From: Amylostereum areolatum
Lineage: Eukaryota > Basidiomycota > Agaricomycetes > Russulales > Stereaceae
Assembly: GCA_012932865.1 (NCBI GenBank)
Contig: SAXG01000023.1
Span: 375,559-439,558 of the forward strand
DNA: 64,000 nucleotides
Direction: 5' to 3'
The notes beneath the pieces were generated by a model, which saw only the letters and a program-made list of their open reading frames with translations, did no database searches and was not told the DNA's origin. How positions within the stretch are numbered: position 1 is the stretch's first letter; each line of letters begins with the position of its first letter. The translations under genes and the position numbers were made by a program. Positions 35,737-45,579 of this stretch are shown piece after piece.

Positions 35737-37995
35737 GGGCTTCCTCATAGATGTCTCGCAGGGGTTGTGCAAACTCGTTTGCCGATGGGTTGTCTGTCTC
35801 GCGTCGAGGGTTGGTCCCCAGGTAGAGTTCCCGACCATAGTTGGCAAAGTTAGGAGACATCCCGATCAAACTATGGACCATGTTGTTGAGCGCAGTCATG
35901 GCAAGTGGGAGGTAACATGTCCAATTGTCTTGTCGTTGATTGACGAAGATGCAAAGGTAGTTTTCCATAGTCATGTTGGAGTGTTCGGTCTGTCCGTCTG
36001 TCTGAGGGTGATACACCGTGGACGGGTTCCCTTCAATGCCTAACAGTTGGAACAATGCCGTGGTGAATTTGGAGACAAACACGCTGCCACGGTCGCTGAC
36101 GATCTTTCTAGGAATTCCATGATGGGGGACCACCTCGCGTAGGTACTCGAAGGTGAGTTTGTCCTCCATTAGGTCTTTGGTCGTGGCCCAGAATACAACC
36201 TGTTTGGTACCCATGCAGTTCACATTGCAGATGGCGTCTTTTCCATCCAAGACTGGGAGCGGCATGACAAAGTCGATGGATACATGCTCCCAAGGCGCTT
36301 GTGGCGGGTCATGTGGGTGGAGTGGAGCGGCAATACGATCATGTCTAATCTTGGTACGTTGGCAGGTCTCACATCCTTCAACATATTTCTGGACATCGTC
36401 TCTAATGGTAGGCCACCAGTAGTTGCGTGTAATGAGCTCGTGGGTCTTGTATCGTCCTGGATGACCGACAAGCGGGCCGTCATGATGAGCTCGGATGATG
36501 TCTGCACGGAGTCCTTTGTCTCTTGGCACATAGAGTCTGTGTTGCCAGGTGACCGTTCCATCTGCGTGTTCCAGCCATCCCTTCACTTTGAGTGCTAAGG
36601 CGTGTTCTACTGCATGGTCTCGGAGTAAGGTAGCCTCCTGAATCTGCTCAATGAAGACATTGTCAGGTCCATTGGTTACAATTCCTGCATGGTTGAGGGC
36701 GCGAAAGAGTTCTGGTTTCAGGAGGATGATGTTTTCATTGTCTTTCTCCCCCTTCTCAAGGCCCGCTAGTCGGGAAATAGCATCGGGTTTACCCATTGTT
36801 TTGCCAGGCTTGTGGAGTAGCGTACAATGATACTCTTGTAGCTCCGTTAACCATCGTGCTTGTCTCCGATTTAGCTTCTGCGCCTTGCGGAAGTACGTGA
36901 GATTGCGATGATCCGACCAGATTTCAAACTCCTGTCGTGCCCCCATGAGGTATTGTCTCCACTCCTCTAGCGCCGTCATGATAGCCAGTAATTCCTTGTC
37001 ATAAATCTCATAGTTCCTCTCAGCTTCGCTGAGGGACTTTGAGAGGAAGGCGACCGGGTGCCATTTGCCATTGTCCTGTTGTTGCGAAATTACCGCGCCC
37101 GTGGCATAGTCAGAGGAGTCCGCCTCGACACGGAACTGCCCATTGTCTGTAGGGATTGCTAGAACTGGCTGCGATGTTATACGTCGCTTGAGTTCCTCAA
37201 AAGCCTCCTGCTGTGGGGTGTCCCAGACCCATTCCGTCTTCCCAGTGAGTTTAGTCATTGGGTGAGCAATGCCGCTGAAGTCCTTGATAAAGCGACGGTA
37301 GAAGTTGCAAAAGCCCAAAAACGATTGAAGTTGTTTCTTCGTTTTGGGGGCTGGCCAATTGGTGATTGCCGTGACCTTTGCTGGATCCATGCGAACCCTT
37401 CCTCCGCCGACAATCATGCCCAGGTATTCGATTTCTGCCTTCTCAAACTCGCACTTTTCTGGCTTCAGATAGAGTTTGTTTTCTCGCAGGATCTGGAGGA
37501 CCTCCTTGACTATCCAACGATGTTCTTCTAGCGTATGCGTGAAGATGAGGATGTCGTCCAAATAGACGACCACAACTCCTTGGTGGATCAAGTCTTTGAA
37601 CAGGTCGTTCATCATGGCTTGGAACGTTGACGGGGAGTTGGTGAGTCCGAAGAACATGACTGTAGGCTCGTAGAGCCCTTTGTTCCTATGGAACACCGCT
37701 TTCCATTCGTCTCCTTCTTTAATCCGAACATTGTTGTACCCCCATCGGACATCGAGCTTGGTAAAGTGCCGTGCTCCCTTAAGCTTATCAACCAACTCTT
37801 GGATGAGCGGGAGCGGGTAACGGTTCTTTATTGTCATCTCATTGAGCTTTCAATAGTCTTGCACAGGACGTAACGAGCCGTCTTTTTTCTTGATGAAGAA
37901 GAATGGGGAGGCCATAGGTGATTTGGACGGCTGGATCCGTCCAGATCTCAGGTTCTCTTCCAAAAAGGCGTCCAGTTGCTTCTGCTCATCCAATG
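35737..37995 (-). pseudogene. pol: Truncated second copy of the gypsy pol gene
   Basis: This stretch matches 25223-27482 of the complete element closely, covering the protease-RT linker, reverse transcriptase, RNase H and most of integrase. It has no LTR, gag or chromodomain. An in-frame TGA replaces CGA next to the QDY block at about 37850. Both ends are sharp. At 35736 it meets the right end of the Plavaka element, and at 37996 it meets the left end of another CATCAG element. Confidence 0.85.
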
Positions 37996-39906
37996 CATCA
38001 GGAAAACTCCACTTACTTGACAGTGCCTTGGGACCCTTGGGCAAGTTGCCCAAGGCCCCAAGCTCTAAGTAACATGGCACTTGGCCAAGCCATGTCCCTT
38101 TACTGGGCCAAGGTCACATATAGCTTGAAGATGCCTTCCCAAGCACTTGAGTATCCTGTACAATGTCCTTGAGGACAGGTTGAGCATACCTTGTCACTCA
38201 AGCAGTCATTGGTCAGGTCCTGTTGGAAGCTTGGGTTCTGCCTTGGAAGAGTCTTGTGAAGGCTTTGGATACACACATTTCAGGAAATGGAAAACTAAAT
38301 TATTATTTGTGGTTCTCTATACTACTGTGTACATGTATGTATACTGTGAGATATGATGGTCCAAGTTTCATGGAAGGAGAGAAGACACGAGTATCAAAGG
38401 GGACAGGGCCACAAGCATCAAGGGGACGGAGCCGCGGGCACCGGGGACATGGGTGTCGAGGGGTCGAGGGTGCTGGTGACACTTGCGACAAAGGCGACCG
38501 GGGCGCAAGTGTCGAGGGCGTCGGGGTCATGAGCATCGAAGGCATCGGGAGTATGAGCATTGAGGGCGAGGGCGACGCTGCTGGCGCGTCGAGGGCGGGA
38601 ACCCGAAAGGTGACGCAGAAAGGGACGCTGGTGCGCCGAGGGCGGGGACACGGGCACGTCGAGGGCGGGACCATGAAAGAGGAGGAGAGGGCGCAAGCGG
38701 GAGCATGTAGAGGGCAGGGGATGTGGCCATTGAGGGCGGGCACGCGGGTGCGGGCACTAAGAAAGCCGCAGCATGAGTGTTGTTAATAAGTGACTGAAGC
38801 AGTGGGAGCGCACACCTTGGGCATGACAGAGGTGGGGTCTTTGAAGGCGAAGGAAGAGGGCGGGTACGGACGTTGAGGATGACAGTGCGGTTGACGACAG
38901 CGGCAGCGACGGTGTTGGGCGACAAGGGCATGTGCGTTGGGGGCCGCGAGGCCTGGAGGTGACGGGTGGCATTCGCGTTGACAAGGGCGTGAGGGTTGAT
39001 GAGGGTGTGAGGGTTGACGAGGGTGTGAAGGTTGACGGGCGCGTGGGCGTTGGGGGGTGATGAGAGCGTGGGCACTGGGGGTGATGAGGGCTTTGGCGTT
39101 GGGGGTGACGAGCGTCGGTGTGGGGACGACGAGACCGTCAGCGTTAGGGGGCGACGAGGGAGTGGGCGCTGGGAATGACGGGCGTCGGCGTGGGGGCGAC
39201 GAAGGCGTCGGCGTTGGGGATGATGCAGCCATCGGCGCTGGGGGCGACGGACACGTTGGCGTTGGGCGACGGGTGCATTGGCGTTGGGGAGTGAGGAAGG
39301 CGTGGGCATTGGGGAGTGAGGAAGGCGTGGGCGTTGGGGGGCGACGAGGGTGTCGGCGTTGAGGGCGACGGGCGTGGGCGGCAACGTGCAAGGACATTGA
39401 GAGCGATGGGCAAGGAGGTTGAGAGCGACGGGCGAGGATGTTGAGAGCGGCGAAGGTGTGGCGGGTGACGAGGGCGTGGCGGGTGACGAAGGCGTGGCGG
39501 GTGACGAGGGCGTGGCGGGTGACGGTGACGGCGCGGTCGAGGTCGACGACGGCGACGAGGCCGGATCCCCAACGACGACGGATGTCGTGGTTGAAGACAA
39601 AGAGACGAGGTGGCGTTGAGCGTCGACATAACTGAAGAGTCACGTGACTGGTCGTGTTCTCAAATTCACAAAGTCGCGAGTCGCGACTTAGCAGCTTTGC
39701 AGATTTCCGAGATGCAAGCTAACTACTAAAAGTACAAGGATACAAGTAAACTAGTATATCTCCAAGGGAACTCCCAAGTTCCACCTTTTTGATCAAGCAA
39801 GCCAGTGTTATTGTTCCAGTTCAAGTTATGTCTAAGGATTATCACCAAGTCCAAGCTGTCGGCTCCAAGTCCAAGTACAGCTCAAGTACTTGGAGTTTTC
39901 CTGATG
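37996..39906. mobile_element. Non-autonomous CATCAGG element N3
   Basis: The inverted ends are CATCAGGAAAACTCCA on the left and the same 16 bases on the opposite strand at 39891-39906. The left flank is ...CCAATG and the right flank CCTTCG, so no clear target duplication remains. The 1.9-kb interior holds a CCAAGTACTTGG-rich subterminal zone and a long G-rich minisatellite, but no gene. The ends differ from N1 and N2 after CATCAG, so it belongs to a sister group. Confidence 0.65.
38400..39620. repeat. G-rich minisatellite in N3
   Basis: About 1.2 kb of degenerate units such as GGGTGACGAGGGCGTGGCG and GCGTTGGGGGTGACGAG. The cleanest tandem is GCGTGGCGGGTGACGAAG at about 39460-39520, with an 18-bp period. 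The open frames here are low-complexity artefacts. Confidence 0.8.
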
Positions 39907-40559
39907 CCTTCGAGTAAAAAAGGCCGATCGAGTTGTGGATGCCTCGCTACTCGTGGTTGACTTGAAGGCCCACCGATGCTACAGGTGTCAGCAGGCCTTC
40001 GAGATCCCTATACTTTCTCCACTGGATCCGCAGCGGATACACTGGCACTTCGTACCATGTCCCAAGGTCTCAACCCTCATCCACAACTTACAAAATACAT
40101 GAAGCCTTTGGAAGAAGAATGATGGAGGAGCTGCCGAGGCCCGAGTCGGGAATACCATAGGTACATTTTCATCTTGTTGACTTGAGAGATTCAGCCTCTC
40201 GAGTCTGAGAATATGCCGACATACTTACATCGGAAGGCGCGGTGTACTACCTGGACCCTACTCAGTAACTCAACTTGAGCTTGATCATGGTTCACTGGTT
40301 TATATCAGTGCTCCATTTGTATTTAAACTTCAAGCCTTGTGCTCCTCCCACATATGAGTTCTTTTCCATAATGAATCAGATTGGACTTGGAAGAAACCAA
40401 TGTATCGTGCTCGGCGGGTGTTCAGCTCGACGCTCGTTGGACATTAGACAGATTCTGCTTTCCAGTGCACGTGACATGCCGAAGCTCGGCAATCACAATT
40501 CTCTCGCGCACTCGGTAACACCCACCGTAATGAAAGCAGACGCCAGATAAGAGGATCCT
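39907..40559. other. Unassigned stretch right of N3
   Basis: About 650 bp with no recognisable gene. It may contain the decayed 5' part of the second relic gene, but I could not align it to the first copy. Confidence 0.3.
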
Positions 40560-41424
40560 GAGCCTGAGAAGTGTTGACGAAATATCTCGTCTGCCTTGGG
40601 GAGACTACATCGACTACCTCTCTGCAAGTTCCGCCTCTCAACGCTCCCAACTTTGAATCAGCGTGCTCGCTCTGATATCCAAGTATCCTCCGAGACTCAG
40701 GATATCGTATCGGGAGACCTTTTTGCATCAGACACGGCGAGGGCGTCATCGAAAAGAGCGGGTCACACAGGCCGGGAAGACAACGATGGCGGTGGGGGTG
40801 GCGACACAGCTGTTCCGGAGATGGTCCAGCAGCTTGCGAACATGGTCATAGGGATGCCAGCCGAGCTTCACCACATCTGACAAGACACAGAGCTTCCGCC
40901 TACGTATACTCGAATGGATTTGTGGGTGCTTCTGCTACATTCGTCGTGTCTTACTTCGGTGTTCGTATCCAGCAATACCTCTTCATGTGAAGATACTTTC
41001 TTCAAGACTTCGTTTGCCGTACTGATCAGTTTTTCATACGATTTCTCCACGGGAGTGGAAACTTTTGGGGGAGACGTCGGTGCCCACAAATTGATCCCTT
41101 TTCTATGTTGTGCTCACTATGAATGACGTGCCCTAGGACTCGTATATATTTTCCCCGCGTGTGTGGCTGTCACGCGGGATCACACGTTGTAGATCACTTA
41201 ATACGAAAGTAGTAGGGTGTGCACCACTCATTGTACGTCTCGAGGTGATGACACCTGTTTCGTCGGCGATGCCTTCATCTTTGACACCTAGAGTGCGTTG
41301 GGAGACATGCTGTGAGAGGTCCCCACGCGCGTGCGATGGGTATCGTTGCATCTACTCAAGGCGCACACCAACGGGATGGCCGCCCGTTTGGTCGCCTTCG
41401 TACACCGCTTGAGGCCTTGTATGG
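40560..41424 (+). pseudogene. Second relic of membrane-protein gene D with 3' flank
   Basis: The sequence is related to 22100-24147 with the N2 insertion left out. It carries a Ser-rich tail, then VPEMVQQLANMVIGMPAEL, a TGA, and in the same frame TELPPTY, the helix-plus-PPxY end seen in the array. The flank reaches CTTCGTACACCGCTTGAGG and GCCTTGT, the place where the gypsy LTR sits in the first copy. The membrane helix and everything upstream are missing. Confidence 0.6.
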
Positions 41425-41615
41425 TGATGTCATGGTCTGTTGTAATTTCGTCCATCTCGCGACGAACACAATCTGATTGACCGCACTAGGTACCCGCCAC
41501 ATTCGTCCCAAGCAACATGAGATCGCATGCTGTTGCTCTACGTACGGCGCCGTCTTCCTGCAATGATATATACGCTTGCTTCTGCGTAGAGACGGGTCTA
41601 ACCTCCCCCCCTGCG

Positions 41616-43951
41616 ATGCGTCTCCTCTCTCCTGTCGTCACCACATACTTCGCGGTTCTTATATTCGGAGCGCATGCAGTACTTGCGCAGAATTCGGGGA
41701 ACTTCTCAATTCCTAATACGTGGCAGGTATACCTATCTCCTTAGGAATTCCGTTCCAAGCTCACGCTCTCGACGCCTTTCCAGAACACGACGTCTTTGCT
41801 GTCTCGCCAGGCGCGTCGTGCGATCGCAAAGGGCGCCATTGATCAGATACTGCTCAATGCCCCTGGCGGTACGGGTACGATGCTATTATTTTGCTGCAAA
41901 ATCGTTGTCTCATGTAGAACGGTTCCAGTGCCCAACATCGACGCCGTTGAAGAAACATCCTTGGTCTCTGTTTTGTCCCTTTACGACTTCTTCTCCGGAT
42001 CTACAGTGAACCAAAATGACGTAACTACCACTCAAGCGTACGTTCAAGCGTACGTTCAAGCGTACGTCGCCGTTTGATGTATTTCTCAAGATCTTGTTCA
42101 GTCCCAATGATCCCAGGCGAATCGACCCGGTGTGTAGTCAATAACATATCCCGAGTTCAAGCTCCAGAATATGCTTACATCACTCTTAGAAGAATATGTC
42201 GCAATCGTTGTGAGTTTGATGAATCTTGTTACAGAGGGTCAGGCTGTAATATTCGTCGATCATTGGCAGACACTTCGGCCTCGCTTCGTACTATGCATAC
42301 CGAGCGTATGGGACCAGACTTTTCCTAGACGCTGCAATCCAGTCCTGGAGAACCGCGAATGAACGTATGCTCACGCCGCAGGCGGCACAGAACGGCAGTT
42401 TAACATTTCCAACTCCAAACGCTAATAGCACGGGTTCCGGGAATGACACAATAGATGTTCAGAATTCATGCAACGGTCAGACGGTTGCTGGTGCCGTATT
42501 CGAGTTTCCAACGGTAAGCAGGCTTCAAGTTGGGCAGGATATGATGCTTTGACTGATTGGAATTTGGCATGAAGGATCAAAAGCAGTCATCATCTCTCAT
42601 CCAAGCGGAGACTATGGGGTACGTCTTCCGTAAACACTTGTTGAGTCTTATCCAAACCTTACGAAGAGATTCATAGCGCTTTCCTTGCGTATGTTATTCC
42701 TCGCAACTTTGGTCCGTTTATCCTGAGTATGTATCCTCGGAAGCCTCTCTTCCTACCTTATCGGAAAGCAAGATGGAGCCTTCGTGGCTGCAAATCTGTC
42801 CGCCACGTTTATTCAAGCCCATGTGATCAACAACTCTGTCGTTAACCCTCTACAGCTCGATATATCCTCGGACTCATGCGCCGTGACCGTTGACGATCAG
42901 ACCGGGATGATGAACATCGGTCTGATAATCGAGGGTCTCAGTGTCTGGGCGAATCAGAGTTCCAACGCATCTTTGTCGAACTTGTCAGTATATTCAGCAT
43001 TCTTCCTGAAGCTCGGAGTACTCACCCGACGATGCCCTTTAGTGTTAACGACCTAATTGTGCAGGTGATCAGTCACACATGGACCGGGAGCAATGGGGTT
43101 ATCACCCAAGGTTTGTCTTTGTTGTCTGTGGACGAGGTTAAACAGAGATGGGCTGATCTCTGTCGTTGCAAACTTCCAGAGAGTGGCAACCCTGGCGATG
43201 TCCAAAGCGGAGTAAAAGGCGTGCCAATAACCCCCTCCCAGTTGGTTGCATGCTCACCACCTAGTTTAGCTTGGTTTATTCGAGGTCTCCATGAAGCATG
43301 GAGTCGCATGCGTGATCAAAACTCGGGACCTGCTTCTTTTATAGCGGCATATATAACGGTCCAGGTGCGTCTTGCGAGCTCCTGCGGACAGCAATCCTTG
43401 ATTGATTTCTAGTTCAATGCGCTGCACAATATGTCACCGAACGGAGACTACTCGACGAATTGGACTCTTCCGAGCACTAATGCTAGCGCGATGTTCGATC
43501 CTTGGGCCCAAGTGGTCGCGTTGGATGTCCTGAACTCAGCGTTCGATATAATACCCCCGGCCACCAACGGGTTCGTGCCCTTACCCCCGGTACTGCCTTT
43601 GTAAAAACTTCGTACAGCACGTCGGCAAACCCGTCGAGCCCGTCACCAACGTCGACGTCATCAAATCTCTCTGACAAGTCTTCAATTTCTCATATCGGCG
43701 CTATCGCTGGCGGCACTGTCGGTGGTGGCGCGGCTATCGCCGTCGTTGTTGGCGCCGCGATATTTTTCCTTCGGCGTCGTAAGTATCGCACCGTCAATAA
43801 AGCACCGAGTTCCTTCTTCGCCGATCGCCTAGTATCACCTCCGTCGGCTGCCCTCATAAACCAAGGTCAAGACTATGGCTTGCCAAGGATGGAAAAGCAC
43901 AATCGTGAAGAATCAGATTCTACGGAAAGTTCGCTTGGAATTGCTGTATGA
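41616..43951 (+). CDS. GH76-like membrane protein, diverged paralogue E, possibly a pseudogene
   Basis: The signal peptide MRLLSPVVTTYFAVLIF ends near VLAQ, followed by NFSIPNTWQ (exon 1, 41616-41726). Blocks that can be read are NTTSLLSRQARRAIAKG, VLSLYDFFSGS, HFGLASYYAYRAYG, VAGAVFEF, IIEGLSVWAN, NGVITQ, RGLHEAWSRM and YITVQ. The transmembrane helix GAIAGGTVGGGAAIAVVVG is followed by RRRKYR. The short exon with the SD motif could not be found, and the W of WGL is F. A 12-bp unit is repeated three times at 42032-42067, where exon 3 should end. The LSAYLxEAT block is poorly kept. The tail stops early at SLGIAV without helix or PPxY. TATATA at 41567 may be a TATA box. Confidence 0.6.
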
Positions 43952-45579
43952 GTATCGTATCGGTGCGTCCTCGCCCTTTGGTCGGATGGAGGGCGTCTAT
44001 TGATCTCGGCGCAGGCGGTACAGACAGTGACGGACAACGAGATATGTACAATTTGATGGTACGCATATGCGCCTATTCGTCTCAGAGAGACGGTTTTGTA
44101 ATCGTAATGAAACTGCGACCTTCCTTTGAGTTCGCGACTCCGATGTACACACTTTCGCCCTTTGAGTTGCTTCCTGCTGTGTAGACCCAAGGAGACGGGA
44201 GCGGAACTTGGATGAACTTGATTGTATCTATAGCCTATTGGTTGGTCGGGTACCGACGAGTCGACGATTGTTTCTATCATCTCACCAACAAACACCGCCT
44301 GATGTGTCCGTATGAATCGATAGGTTTTCATACCATAGTACGTTTTTCGTTCATCTGATAGCTCGTCGCCAACTACATGTAGCCTATGACGGCGCTCACA
44401 GACAAGAGTTGTTCTACCCTACGCTAGAGGGTCGCAAACCACGCTTTGGCGTGTTTTGACTCGGAACCTGAATCACAGTTAGATGACGAGGATATATCCA
44501 ATATTATATATAGACCTTTTTCTAGGCAGGTGTTATAATAGTTTCTCCTCCCTCCGGCGACTCTACCGCGCACCCTTGCTCTGGGCAGTTCCGGGCCCCT
44601 GCATGTGAAGCTTGAAGTGGCTATCATGCGGGAGTGTATTCCGAATTTTTAAACTCATGGAATACTACCAAGGACGTAATAGGGCCAGATACAAAGGTAT
44701 TTACGATAAGTATCTCGTCCGCAAAGGAGACCAGTGAAACGTATACGTTACCGTACTTAGGGTGCATCATGCCAAGTACTGTGCATGCCTGACGGCGACG
44801 CGACGCGATCATAAACACACGTGATCGCGTGATCCTCTTCATCCAAACCGGGGGGTCACTGTGCGTTGTCAATTACCAGCGCCGTCCTCCTTCCCAGAAG
44901 ATGCATAGGGTCCGTGAAAGAGACTACCTACTGGTATCTGGCCTCCGATTTTGGCATTCTCGGATCTCCATCAACACGCTTGCCATCCAGGCTCTCCTGA
45001 TTCCGCACAGATTCCGCAATCAACCCGACAAAGGAATCAAAAGGGCGTCATTCACGTTCCGTGGCAACCAGTCTGCTGATCAAGGCGGTCCTTCAACTCG
45101 TTGAGAATCTTCTGGCTGGCTTGCGTGAGATTAAGGCCGGTCCTTGTCGCTCCTTCCCGAGATGTTCGATGCGCACCTCGGGAGTCTTGTCGGGAGTGTC
45201 CTTTGGATGGATCCAGCGGGTGTGCGAGCAGAGTACTGATAGGTATGAGAGTGGCGACAAGTGGCGACTTCCCTGTCTTGTCCGAATGCAAGGATGCTAT
45301 TTCGGAGGTATGATATCCCAATCAAAGGTGTGTATGAGGGTACTGACGGTGCTCAGCGCTCAGTGCTCAGCGACCATCAGCATTCAAAACGGATACCACA
45401 TCCTCTGTAGCTATAGGATAAGTGAGAAGGGTAAGTGGGTTCCTGCCACTCGATGAAAATCAGATGCACGGGTGTCCACAAGTTCGTTTTAAGACTCGAG
45501 AGGTCGCGACAGCGCGTTGACAGTCTCTTTCCCTCTCCCGCCCTCCGTTCTTCTGAATTCTGATATCCCTCCCTTCCCA
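43952..45579. other. Intergenic region between paralogues E and F
   Basis: A 1.6-kb gap. Several open frames of 60-150 codons exist (for example 45052-45321 minus and 45061-45456 plus), but none resembles a known family and none shows convincing splice sites. An AT-rich patch (atattatatatag) lies near 44500. Confidence 0.4.

Noticed and set aside
38527..39643. Frames of 286-357 codons on the minus strand
   Set aside because: They are low-complexity translations of the N3 minisatellite, bounded by its inverted ends.
42001..42067. Possible short direct-repeat array like a CRISPR
   Set aside because: Three 12-bp units directly abutting without spacers, inside a fungal gene. It is a tandem duplication.
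45052..45456. Overlapping frames on both strands upstream of paralogue F
   Set aside because: No family resemblance and no splice structure. Two long frames on opposite strands of one GC-rich region is expected by chance.
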